A DNA stretch of 10,133 nt from Alphaproteobacteria bacterium (GTDB lineage: Bacteria; Pseudomonadota; Alphaproteobacteria; Kiloniellales; JAKSDN01): the NCBI GenBank assembly GCA_030598385.1, contig JAUVQB010000028.1, positions 1 through 10,133 of the forward strand, read 5' to 3'. The notes under the pieces were generated by a model, which was not told the origin of the DNA, ran no database searches, and saw only the letters and a list, made by a program, of their open reading frames with translations. Positions within the stretch are counted from its first letter, which is position 1. Each line of letters starts with the position of its first letter. Made by a program: the position numbers and the translations under genes. Of this stretch, positions 1 to 5,833 are shown one piece after another.

Positions 1-152
1 AGGAAATTCACCATGTCGGGACCGGGAATGTCGCCGAAAGCGACGTGCATGGTTCCCTTGTCCTGGGCGGCGGCGGGGCCGCCGGCCACGGCCAAGGCAA
101 CGGCCGCCACGGCAGCCAGGCAAAGCGGCTTCAACTTCGGTATCTGAAACAT
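1..152 (-). CDS. ABC transporter periplasmic solute-binding protein (N-terminal part, cut by window edge)
   Basis: Only the first 50 residues are in the window. They begin MFQIPKLKPLCLAAVAAVA, a basic start followed by a long Ala/Val/Leu core and an Ala-Ala-Ala-Gln cleavage region near residues 27-30, so a Sec signal peptide is clear. The mature start contains HVAFGDIPGPDMVNFL, which resembles the first beta strand of NitT/TauT-type (NMT1-like) binding proteins, where a GDI motif leads into the first helix. The start is supported by a GGGGAGG Shine-Dalgarno five bases or so upstream of ATG. The gene lies 138 bases downstream of the FAH-family enzyme on the same strand, so the two are probably co-transcribed and the enzyme may act on the imported compound. 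The transporter family assignment is inference from a short segment; the exported nature is well supported. Confidence 0.65.
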   Translation of the reverse strand, partial: MFQIPKLKPLCLAAVAAVALAVAGGPAAAQDKGTMHVAFGDIPGPDMVNF

Positions 153-172
153 GGCATCCTCCCCTTACGATG

Positions 173-196
173 TCTCGCGCTGGGTCTCGCGCTGGA
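173..196. repeat. 12-base tandem duplication upstream of the binding-protein gene
   Basis: TCTCGCGCTGGG at 173-184 is followed directly by TCTCGCGCTGGA at 185-196, eleven of twelve bases identical. It sits about 20 bases upstream of the binding-protein start codon, in the leader between that gene and the FAH-family gene. It may be a chance duplication or a protein-binding element. Nearby, at 257-272, CGATGA and TCATCG form a six-base stem with a four-base loop but no T-run follows on either strand, so it is not a convincing terminator. Confidence 0.5.
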
Positions 197-290
197 AACA
201 GTTTGATCTCGCGGTTTTCGTTCCCTCGTGGCGGCCGGGCCTCCCCGTGGCGCTGGCGATGAAATGTCATCGGTTCAGGCCTGGCTCGAC

Positions 291-1235
291 TCACGCGGCC
301 TCCTTGTCGGCGATCCAAGAGGTCAGGGCGCCGATCCCCTCGATGCGGCAGGTGACCTCGTCGCCTGCTTTCAGGAACTGCGGCGGGTCCATGGCGTAGC
401 CGACGCCCGAGGGCGTGCCCGTGGAGATGATATCGCCGGGCTCCAGGGTCATGCCGAGCGAGAGCGTTTCGATGATGACCGGGATCGGAAAGATCAGGTC
501 GCGCGTATTGCCGTCTTGGCGCACCTCGCCGTTGACCGTGAGGCCGATGGCGAGCTCGCCGACGTTGGGCAGCTCGTCTCGGGTGACGATGTGCGGGCCC
601 ATGGGGCAGGAGCCGTCGAGGCCCTTGCCCTTGAACCACTGATCGTGGCGGCGCTGCAGATCGCGGGCGGTCACGTCGTTGGCGATGGTGTAGCCGAAGA
701 TGTAGCTGTCCGCCTCGGCCGCCGGAATGTCCCGGCCGCGCCGGCCGATGACGACCGCAAGCTCGACCTCGTAGTCGAGCTTCTGGGTGACGTCCGGATC
801 GAGGCGAATGGCGGCGTCCGGCCCGGTTACCGCGGTCGGCGGCTTGGTGAAGAACTGCGGGTGTTCGGGCAGCACCTGCTTCATCTTGCGCGCCTTGTAG
901 CCCTCCGACACGTGGGCGGCGTAGTTCCGGCCGACGCAGAATACGTTCTTCGCCGGCCGCGGGATGGGGGCGAGCAGGCGGCAGGCGTCCGGGTCGAGGC
1001 TCGCGTCCTCGAGCTCGCCGTCCTTGGCCAGGCCGGAGAGGGCCTCCGCCGCGTGGAGAAACGCGTCGCCGGCCTGGATCAGCCCCAGCAGGCCGCCCGG
1101 TATCGGGCCCTCGAACGACAGGGCGCCTTGCTCTCGCGCGGTGGTCAGGGCGGCCGTCAGATCGACGATTCGCCCATCCTCGGCCAGCAGGCCGGGGCGT
1201 TGGGTACCCTTGGATTCGAAGGTCAGGAAACGCAT
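291..1235 (-). CDS. Fumarylacetoacetate hydrolase (FAH) family enzyme
   Basis: A 314-residue cytoplasmic enzyme of the FAH superfamily, which cleaves C-C bonds in, isomerises, hydrates or decarboxylates 2-oxo acids using Mg or Mn. The catalytic domain starts around residue 98 with CVGRNYAAHVSE, followed by FFTKPPTAVTGP (129-139). LDYEVELAVVIG (153-164) supplies the metal ligands Glu156 and Glu158, and GYTIANDVTARDLQ (181-194) supplies Asp187. KGKGLDGSCPMGP (202-214) and STGTPSGVG (271-279) complete the signature. Residues 1-95 form the smaller N-terminal domain seen in family members of this length. The ATG at 1235 has an AGGGGA ribosome site just upstream; the reading frame is open further, but into the operator region. 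It is divergent from a GntR regulator and followed by a solute-binding protein. The family is certain; substrate specificity (acylpyruvate, homoprotocatechuate-type, sugar-acid-type) is not readable. Confidence 0.92.
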   Translation of the reverse strand: MRFLTFESKGTQRPGLLAEDGRIVDLTAALTTAREQGALSFEGPIPGGLLGLIQAGDAFLHAAEALSGLAKDGELEDASLDPDACRLLAPIPRPAKNVFCVGRNYAAHVSEGYKARKMKQVLPEHPQFFTKPPTAVTGPDAAIRLDPDVTQKLDYEVELAVVIGRRGRDIPAAEADSYIFGYTIANDVTARDLQRRHDQWFKGKGLDGSCPMGPHIVTRDELPNVGELAIGLTVNGEVRQDGNTRDLIFPIPVIIETLSLGMTLEPGDIISTGTPSGVGYAMDPPQFLKAGDEVTCRIEGIGALTSWIADKEAA

Positions 1236-1279
1236 GGAGTCCCCTGCGGTTGCGCGGCCATTTAGGCCCCCAGGCGCGG

Positions 1280-1309
1280 CAACCAATTGTTGATCAATTG
1301 CAAATTGGT
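1280..1309. promoter_or_regulatory. Candidate GntR operator in front of the FAH-family gene
   Basis: ACCAATT at 1282-1288 and AATTGGT at 1303-1309 are seven-base inverted arms. The 14 bases between them contain the palindrome TTGATCAA (1290-1297). A near copy TTTGGT follows at 1314-1319. The same hexamer pair occurs in a second dyad at 1378-1398 next to the regulator gene, which is what an autoregulating divergent repressor would show. Binding by the adjacent GntR protein is inference. Confidence 0.5.
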
Positions 1310-1334
1310 AACATTTGGTTGATCGAAGAGTCAA
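1305..1334 (-). promoter_or_regulatory. Possible promoter for the FAH-family gene
   Basis: On the minus strand TTGACT (1334-1329) is followed 18 bases later by TACCAA (1310-1305), a fair -35 and a poor -10. Transcription would start near 1298, inside the candidate operator at 1280-1309. The match is weak and rests mainly on position. Confidence 0.3.
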
Positions 1335-1344
1335 GCTGAGTCTC

Positions 1345-1372
1345 TTGACTTCTGCCAATTTTGCGGTAAACA
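1345..1372 (+). promoter_or_regulatory. Possible promoter for the GntR regulator gene
   Basis: TTGACT at 1345-1350 matches the -35 consensus in five of six bases. TAAACA at 1367-1372, 16 bases further on, is a weak -10. Transcription would begin near 1379, at the left arm of the dyad at 1378-1398, a geometry suited to repression of its own gene. Confidence 0.35.
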
Positions 1373-1377
1373 GTGAG

Positions 1378-1404
1378 CAACCAATTTCAGATTGGTTGTT
1401 TTTT
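1378..1404 (+). promoter_or_regulatory. Perfect dyad with T6 tail abutting the regulator start codon
   Basis: CAACCAAT (1378-1385) and ATTGGTTG (1391-1398) are perfect eight-base inverted arms around a five-base loop. Six T residues (1399-1404) follow, and the ATG is at 1405. As DNA it is the best operator candidate for the GntR protein; as RNA it would form a hairpin followed by a U-tract where the Shine-Dalgarno should be. The half-site order (ACCAAT then ATTGGT) is the reverse of the TGGT-N3-ACCA order known for FadR-like operators. Confidence 0.6.
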
Positions 1405-2100
1405 ATGGCATTGATCGAAGAAAACGACGCCCAGTCCGCGCTCACCCAGTTGCGCGCCTATATGGCTCAGCAACAACTGCCGGTGAACAGCCGCCTGCCG
1501 ACGGAGCGCGAGCTTTGCCAGGCCCTCGGCGTGACCCGCACGGCCGTGCGCAAGGCGCTCGCCACCTTGGAGGCCGAGGGCCAGTTGTGGCGTCATGTCG
1601 GCAAGGGCACCTTCGTCGGCACCCGGCCCATCGAAGATCTGACCGACATCGCGACCATCACCGGCCGCACCAACCCGGTCGAGGTGATGCGCACCCGCGA
1701 GCTGATCGAGCCGGAGATCGCCCGCCTGGCGGCGCTCAATGCGACCGGCCGGGATATCGAGGAGATGCGCCTTTGCATGGCCAAGAGCCGCGCGGCGGAC
1801 ACCTGGCGGCAATACGAAAGTTGGGACAACCGGCTGCACCGGGTGATCGCCGAATCGACTCAGAACAAGTTGCTGCTCGCGCTTTTCGACACGCTCAATT
1901 CGGTGCGCCGGGCGGTCGCCTGGGGCCGGCTGCGCCACAACAAGCCGCGGCCCGACCCCGACCATCACAGCTTCGCCGAGCACGAGGCCCTGGTCGAGGC
2001 CATCGCAGAGCGCGATATGGACCGGGCCGCCCAGGCCATGCGACGGCATCTGGAGTCTGTGGAGCGCAATCTGCTGCGGCGTCGGACCGCGGGTCGCTAG
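1405..2100 (+). CDS. GntR-family transcriptional regulator, FadR/FCD subfamily
   Basis: A 231-residue regulator. Residues 11-74 form the winged helix-turn-helix, with RLPTERELCQALGVTRTAVR carrying the recognition helix and HVGKGTFV the wing. Residues 90-225 are the all-helical FCD ligand domain. Its usual metal or ligand residues are present: Asp141 and His145 in WDNRLHR, His193 in AEHEALVEAI and His215 in RRHLESV. FCD regulators typically bind an organic acid and release or change DNA contact. The ATG at 1405 was chosen because the protein then begins at the normal domain start; a TTG at 1396 is in frame too, and an extended TTG start at 1315 would put the operator inside the gene. There is no clear Shine-Dalgarno. 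It is divergent from the FAH-family enzyme, its probable target. Its stop overlaps the stop of the convergent transporter gene. Confidence 0.93.
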   Translation: MALIEENDAQSALTQLRAYMAQQQLPVNSRLPTERELCQALGVTRTAVRKALATLEAEGQLWRHVGKGTFVGTRPIEDLTDIATITGRTNPVEVMRTRELIEPEIARLAALNATGRDIEEMRLCMAKSRAADTWRQYESWDNRLHRVIAESTQNKLLLALFDTLNSVRRAVAWGRLRHNKPRPDPDHHSFAEHEALVEAIAERDMDRAAQAMRRHLESVERNLLRRRTAGR

Positions 2101-3098
2101 GCGTCGGAATCTCCGTCCGCGCAGCCCCCGTCGGCACAAACCTTGGGTTCGATCTGGATCGTCGCGTGGCCGACGCCGTAGTGCTGCTCCAGGAACCCGC
2201 GAATCGCCAACAGCGCCGCATGACTGTCGGCGCCGGGATTGACCGTTGCGTGCAGGGTCATGAGCGGCCGCTCGTTGGTTAGCATCCAGGCGTGAACGTG
2301 GTGGATATCGTCCACTTGAGGGACGGCCGCCACCAGATCGCGGCGCAAGGCCTCGACGTCGAGCCAGTCCGGCGCGCCCTCCAGCAGGATGTGCGACGAG
2401 CGCCGCACGATAAACCAGGCGCTGCGCAGCACCAGCAGGGCGACCAGGACCGAAAGCAGCGGGTCGATCGGCATCCAGCCGGTCCAGAGTATGATCGCGG
2501 CGGCCAGGATCGCCGCGGCGGAGCCCAAGAGGTCGCCCAGCACGTGGACGGCGGCACCCTCGAGATTGAGGTTGGCCCGGTCGCCGCCCCTGAGGATCCA
2601 CAGGGCGGTCAGGTTGACCAGCAGGCCGATCGCCGCGATCGCCAGCATGGGCCCGGCGAGCACCTCGACCGGCGCGAACAGGCGGCGCACCGCCTCGATC
2701 ACGATCCAGCCGACCACGGCGACCAGCGTGACTCCGTTCACGAAGGCGGCCAGCACCTGGAAGCGATGATAGCCATAAGTGCGGCGCGCGTCGTTGGGGC
2801 GCCGGGCGACCCGGAAGGCCATCCAGGCGAAGGCCAGGGCGGCCGTGTCGGTCAGCATGTGGCCGGCGTCGGCAAGCAACGCCAGGGAGCCGGTCAACAG
2901 GCCGCCGACCACCTCGACCAGCATGAACCCGCCGGTCAGCAGCAGCGCCAACAGCACCCGGCGCGCGTTGTCGGCCGTCACCTCCCCCGGGGCATGATGG
3001 TGGCCGTGGTCGTGGCCGTGGTCGTGGCCGTGGTCGTGGCCGTGGTCGTGGCCGTGGTCGTGGGACTGTCCGGATTGCGCGTGCGTATGAGGAGGCAA
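2097..3098 (-). CDS. Cation diffusion facilitator (CDF) transporter, CzcD/ZitB-like, probable Zn efflux
   Basis: A 333-residue inner-membrane metal/proton antiporter. Six hydrophobic segments lie at about 48-68, 72-94, 113-136, 148-169, 183-206 and 211-231. The intramembrane metal site is complete: His80 and Asp84 in GHMLTD (helix 2), His185 and Asp189 in HVLGD (helix 5). This H-x3-D pairing is typical of Zn-transporting members. LLEGAP (238-243) leads into the cytoplasmic ferredoxin-like domain with HHVHAW (266-271). The N-terminus (13-35) is a run of His-Asp-His-Gly repeats, and the tail ends in a repeated Cys-Ala-Asp-Gly. The start is TTG, preceded at eight bases by AAAGG; no ATG or GTG in frame keeps the His-rich segment. 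Its stop shares a CTAG with the GntR gene. A promoter and dyad lie upstream. The exact metal (Zn, Cd or Co) is inferred. Confidence 0.93.
   Translation of the reverse strand: MPPHTHAQSGQSHDHGHDHGHDHGHDHGHDHGHHHAPGEVTADNARRVLLALLLTGGFMLVEVVGGLLTGSLALLADAGHMLTDTAALAFAWMAFRVARRPNDARRTYGYHRFQVLAAFVNGVTLVAVVGWIVIEAVRRLFAPVEVLAGPMLAIAAIGLLVNLTALWILRGGDRANLNLEGAAVHVLGDLLGSAAAILAAAIILWTGWMPIDPLLSVLVALLVLRSAWFIVRRSSHILLEGAPDWLDVEALRRDLVAAVPQVDDIHHVHAWMLTNERPLMTLHATVNPGADSHAALLAIRGFLEQHYGVGHATIQIEPKVCADGGCADGDSDA
3000..3059. repeat. Five perfect 12-base tandem repeats coding for His-Asp-His-Gly
   Basis: The unit GTGGCCGTGGTC on the plus strand is repeated five times without a mismatch, then a partial copy GTGG. 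On the coding (minus) strand each unit encodes Asp-His-Gly-His. The unit is a multiple of three, so copy-number slippage would lengthen or shorten the metal-binding tail of the CDF transporter without breaking the frame. Confidence 0.95.
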
Positions 3099-3115
3099 GG
3101 AGGCTGCCTTTGTGG

Positions 3116-3133
3116 ATGGCGAATGAGCGCCAT
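3116..3133. promoter_or_regulatory. Dyad at the presumed start site of the CDF gene
   Basis: ATGGCG (3116-3121) and CGCCAT (3128-3133) are perfect inverted arms around six bases. The centre falls about seven bases downstream of the -10 of the promoter described at 3132-3160, at the expected transcription start. This is where a metal-responsive repressor could bind, but the sequence does not match an operator that I recognise. Confidence 0.4.
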
Positions 3134-3160
3134 TCGAACGCGCGCCCCGGTTCCGGTCAA
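3132..3160 (-). promoter_or_regulatory. Sigma-70-like promoter of the CDF transporter gene
   Basis: On the minus strand TTGACC (3160-3155) is separated by exactly 17 bases from TCGAAT (3137-3132). Matches to consensus are five of six and four of six. Transcription would begin near 3125, giving a leader of about 26 bases before the TTG start at 3098. Confidence 0.5.
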
Positions 3161-3184
3161 GGCGGGAGGGCGAGATTCGCCGCT

Positions 3185-3763
3185 CTAAATCATCTCCACC
3201 GAGGCGAAGATGCGTTCAACCTCGTCCACGTATTTGTCGTAGTAGTGGAGGTCGGCCGCCAAGTAGACGATGAGCTGCAGCCTGTCCTCTTGAATCGTGC
3301 CCACGGCAAGGCCGCGCTTGATCAAACCTTCCTTCGTCTGAAGCGTCAGTTCGAAGCGATATCCTTTCACGGACCCGAACTCGGCCGGGCGCAAGCCCGT
3401 GCCTTCGACGTTGACCGCGCCGATCAGGCCGATGCTGTCCACCACCAGCTCCATGACTTCGTTGGGGCGCATGTCGGCGTCGAAACGCGGGACGTCCTCA
3501 TCCTCGTCGATTTGGGCTATGAGCGCATCGCCGTCCTCGATTCCGGCATAGAACCAGATCGCCTCCAACCCTGCGCCGTTGATCGTCCAGACGTGCCGTT
3601 CGCCGAACGCCCGCTGGCTCCACGCCATGTTCGAGCTGATGCTGAACTCTTCGTCGATCTGAGTACGCCCGGGCTCGACCAGGGTGTAGCCGCCGGCGAC
3701 GCATCCCGCCAAAGCCACTACTAGCAAAACCGCCAAAAGCCGGCGCCACGACTGGACCATCAC
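3185..3763 (-). CDS. Lipoprotein of unknown function (192 residues), last gene of the M48 unit
   Basis: The N-terminus has two Arg, a hydrophobic stretch and the lipobox LAGC with Cys21, so it is lipidated and exported; no inner-membrane retention Asp follows the Cys. The mature part contains HVWTINGAGLEAIWFYAGIEDG (57-78), a Trp/Gly-rich block that I have a weak memory of from proteobacterial lipoproteins without known function, then an acidic patch DEDEDVPRFDADM and an alternating hydrophobic second half suggesting a mixed alpha/beta domain. No catalytic motif is visible. The start is GTG at 3763, immediately followed by ATG at 3760; GAGGAG lies five bases before the GTG. The GTG overlaps the TGA of the M48 protease gene in a GTGA junction, so translation is coupled and a role together with the protease is likely. 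Confidence 0.85.
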   Translation of the reverse strand: MMVQSWRRLLAVLLVVALAGCVAGGYTLVEPGRTQIDEEFSISSNMAWSQRAFGERHVWTINGAGLEAIWFYAGIEDGDALIAQIDEDEDVPRFDADMRPNEVMELVVDSIGLIGAVNVEGTGLRPAEFGSVKGYRFELTLQTKEGLIKRGLAVGTIQEDRLQLIVYLAADLHYYDKYVDEVERIFASVEMI

Positions 3764-4920
3764 GAAAGCTCCTCGATGTGGAATTCGATCATCAAGCGGT
3801 CATCGGCACTTGGGGCGAACTCCAGATAGCGCTCGAAGGCCTGGCGCGCTTCGGCGCGGCGACCGCGCGACCACTCCACGAAGGCCAACGAGCGGAACAC
3901 TTCCGGCGGCGCGTCGCGTTCGGCAATGGCCAGGGTGTAAGCCTCAACCGCCTTCTCGTCGTCGCCTTCGTCGTCGCGTAGGCGGTAGATCTCGCCCTTG
4001 AAGAACAGGGTCTCGCCACGGCCGTGGCCGGCCTCGACCAGGCGGTCGTAGAGATGCTCGCTGCCGGAGAAGTTCCGTGTCCTCAGATCTTCACGCAACC
4101 AGTCGAACCGGAACTGAAGGATGGTGTTTTGATAGCGCTCTTCGTAGGCCGACGACGGGGCGTCGGAAGCCTCTTCGGCCAATCCGGCGAGGGTTTCCCG
4201 GCGTTCCAGGGTAGGTGGATGGGAGGCGAAGAGGGGCGGTGGACTCGGCCAGTCGCCGGCTTCGGCTTCGGCGGTCAAGAGCTCCCAGATCCGCGCCGCC
4301 TGAGTCGGGTCGTAGCCCGCCTTGCGGAACATCTGGAAGCCGATGGCGTCGGCCTCGCGCTCTTGGTCGCGGCCGAAGGCGCTGATGCTGGCATAGGCGA
4401 TGCCGCTGCTGATCGCGCCGCTCATGGGAACACCGACCATCGCGCCCGCCAAGCCGAAGACGGACGCCGCGTCGGTCTTGTTGCGCACGTCGCGCATCCG
4501 CGTGAGCGTGTGCCGGCGTATGTAATGCCCCATTTCATGCCCGAGGACATAGGCGAGCTGCGCCTCGTTTTCGGCGCGCAGCATTAGGCCCGTGAAGACC
4601 TGCATCGTGCCGTTGGGGCCCATCGAAGCATTGAAAGCGGGATGGCGAATGAGATAGACCCGGATGTCCTGGCAGTAGGCGGCGGCAAGGTTGCAGACCA
4701 CGCCTGTCACGTAGCGGTTCAGCGCCGGGTCTCTGACCACCAGGCTCGAGGCTCTCAAATCATCCTCGAATTCCTCGAATGCCATCCAGAATCCGGCCTC
4801 GTCGCTCTCGAGTGCCGGGCGCTGGCCGGGTTGGATATCGGAGACGGGCGCGGTGCTCGCGCAGGCGCTGGCGATCAGCAGAATCGCACAGGCGGCCACG
4901 CTCGTCGGGGCGCGGCTCAT
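3760..4920 (-). CDS. M48-family metalloprotease lipoprotein with C-terminal TPR-like region (BepA-like)
   Basis: A 386-residue exported zinc protease. The signal peptide ends in the lipobox ASAC, with Cys20 as lipid site. The M48 domain has HEMGH (128-132), giving His128, His132 and catalytic Glu129, and the third ligand in EREADAIG (187-194), most likely Glu189. The conserved SHPPTLER (233-240) follows. Residues 154-183 are a Gly/Ala-rich hydrophobic stretch usual between the two zinc motifs. Residues 265-386 form helical hairpins with TPR character (FFKGEIYRLRDDEG; LAFVEWSRGRRAEARQAFERYL). This layout matches periplasmic BepA/YfgC, which degrades stalled outer-membrane proteins and helps LptD assembly; E. 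coli BepA itself is not lipidated. ATG at 4920 was chosen because it begins the signal peptide and forms an ATGA overlap with the upstream gene. Downstream it overlaps the next lipoprotein by GTGA. Confidence 0.92.
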   Translation of the reverse strand: MSRAPTSVAACAILLIASACASTAPVSDIQPGQRPALESDEAGFWMAFEEFEDDLRASSLVVRDPALNRYVTGVVCNLAAAYCQDIRVYLIRHPAFNASMGPNGTMQVFTGLMLRAENEAQLAYVLGHEMGHYIRRHTLTRMRDVRNKTDAASVFGLAGAMVGVPMSGAISSGIAYASISAFGRDQEREADAIGFQMFRKAGYDPTQAARIWELLTAEAEAGDWPSPPPLFASHPPTLERRETLAGLAEEASDAPSSAYEERYQNTILQFRFDWLREDLRTRNFSGSEHLYDRLVEAGHGRGETLFFKGEIYRLRDDEGDDEKAVEAYTLAIAERDAPPEVFRSLAFVEWSRGRRAEARQAFERYLEFAPSADDRLMIEFHIEELS

Positions 4921-5642
4921 AGCGGCAGTTGGTCCAAGAGATCTTCGGTGGCTTCCGCCGCCGAGCCGGCGTCCCGCAGGTCTCCGACCTCGCTGAACAA
5001 GACGTTGAACCACAGGATGTCGCCGCTATCGAGATCGACCAGCGAGGCGTATCCCACCTGGAAGCCGCCCGGAATAGCGACCCCGGTCAAGGCTCCCACC
5101 ACCACCATCATCGCTACGCGGCCCCCGGTGGCGAAGCTGTCGCGGAAGTAGACGAACAGCGCATAATCGGCCGCGTAGACCTCGCGGAGCTGCTGGACCT
5201 CCGGCCCGAGAGTCCAGTCGAACTTGTCCTTCTTCGTGGGCAGGGTGAGGAACGAGTTGTTGCTGTATTTGTGGTTCAGGATCTCGCTGCCGACCGCTTC
5301 GTGCAGCTTCAGGATTTGATTGTAGGGGTGCTCCGGCGGCGCGTCGGCAGGCGGTTCATAGTAGATAAGCCGGGCGTCCTTCTGTTCCATGATCTGCACC
5401 AGGGCGGCGTTGACGTTGGACCGTCCGCGTTCGGTCCAATCGGCTTTCGGAAAGGCGATGCCGCCGACGCTGATCTCCGACAACTCGATGTCCGGTTCCA
5501 GCAGGAGCACTTCGACACTGCCGTCGGGTCTCGCCGGGACCTGGTCGTGAACGAAAGATTTGGTCTGGGTGCAGGCGGCCATGCCAAGGGCCAAGGAAGC
5601 CAGCACCACACCACGCAATGCACCGCGCATCGTTCCGAGCAT
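4917..5642 (-). CDS. Lipoprotein of unknown function (241 residues), first gene of the M48 unit
   Basis: An exported lipoprotein: basic start, hydrophobic core and lipobox MAAC with Cys24. The mature protein has a beta strand VEVLLLEPDIELSEIS (43-58), a helix-rich middle, a DYALFVYFRDSF block and a Gly-rich hydrophobic segment (about 178-196). It ends with GYASLVDLDSGDILWFN. Strand-turn motifs of the form LVDL-x-SG-x-ILW occur in several outer-membrane lipoprotein families with a TolB/CsgG-like N-terminal fold (for example DUF799/GNA1162), but I cannot place this one in a named family. The ATG at 5642 is preceded at four bases by AAGGA; an ATG at 5630 is also possible but lacks a good site. 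The stop overlaps the M48 start (ATGA). Being first, it probably sets the level of the whole unit. Confidence 0.87.
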   Translation of the reverse strand: MLGTMRGALRGVVLASLALGMAACTQTKSFVHDQVPARPDGSVEVLLLEPDIELSEISVGGIAFPKADWTERGRSNVNAALVQIMEQKDARLIYYEPPADAPPEHPYNQILKLHEAVGSEILNHKYSNNSFLTLPTKKDKFDWTLGPEVQQLREVYAADYALFVYFRDSFATGGRVAMMVVVGALTGVAIPGGFQVGYASLVDLDSGDILWFNVLFSEVGDLRDAGSAAEATEDLLDQLPL

Positions 5643-5833
5643 AGGGTCCTTCCCACCCGTTCAACTGAGGCCCGTCTCACCCGTCTGAGATACCAAAAAT
5701 GCGAATTACCGCGTACCTGGACGCTCTATCTTTTGCGTCCTTTAGTCGAAGAATATCAAGATCTTTGGCATAGTTGTTGATTAATTTGGCAAAGCATAGC
5801 CACACGGGTTTCCACCGAACCCTTGCAGCCCCT
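5643..5833 (-). promoter_or_regulatory. AT-richer leader region of the three-lipoprotein unit
   Basis: This 191-base gap is clearly more AT-rich than its surroundings and is the only room for a promoter of the unit below it. It contains two TTTGGCA copies (5764-5770 and 5785-5791) exactly 21 bases apart, about two helical turns. A six-base inverted repeat GGACGC (5719-5724) / GCGTCC (5735-5740) has a ten-base loop. A TTGATA reads on the minus strand around 5760, but no good -10 sits 16-18 bases from it, so no promoter is assigned. No intrinsic terminator for the hydrolase upstream was found. Confidence 0.4.

Noticed and set aside
257..272. CGATGA / TCATCG hairpin as terminator between the FAH-family and binding-protein genes
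   Set aside because: Six-base stem without a T-run on either strand; the genes more likely form one transcript.
228..1265. Long plus-strand open frame of 345 residues opposite the FAH-family gene
   Set aside because: It is antisense to a protein with full family motifs, has low-complexity Arg/Gly/Ala/Val-rich composition and no recognisable domain; high GC content produces such shadows.
1387..2601. Minus-strand open frame of 404 residues across the GntR and CDF genes
   Set aside because: It overlaps two well-supported genes, antisense to one and out of frame with the other, and shows only Arg/Gly/Pro-rich composition.
3000..3059. CRISPR-like or iteron array
   Set aside because: Repeats are contiguous 12-base units without spacers and lie inside a coding frame, explained by the His-rich tail.
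2292..3188. Plus-strand open frame of 298 residues opposite the CDF gene
   Set aside because: The Val-rich end is just the His-Asp-Gly repeat read in antisense; no independent evidence of coding.
5764..5780. Possible sigma-54 promoter from TTTGGCA and a following TTG
   Set aside because: The -12 element lacks the required GC and there is no plus-strand gene downstream to be served.
5806..5822. GGGTT / AACCC hairpin as a terminator of the hydrolase gene
   Set aside because: The stem is only five base pairs with a seven-base loop and no T-run follows on the minus strand.
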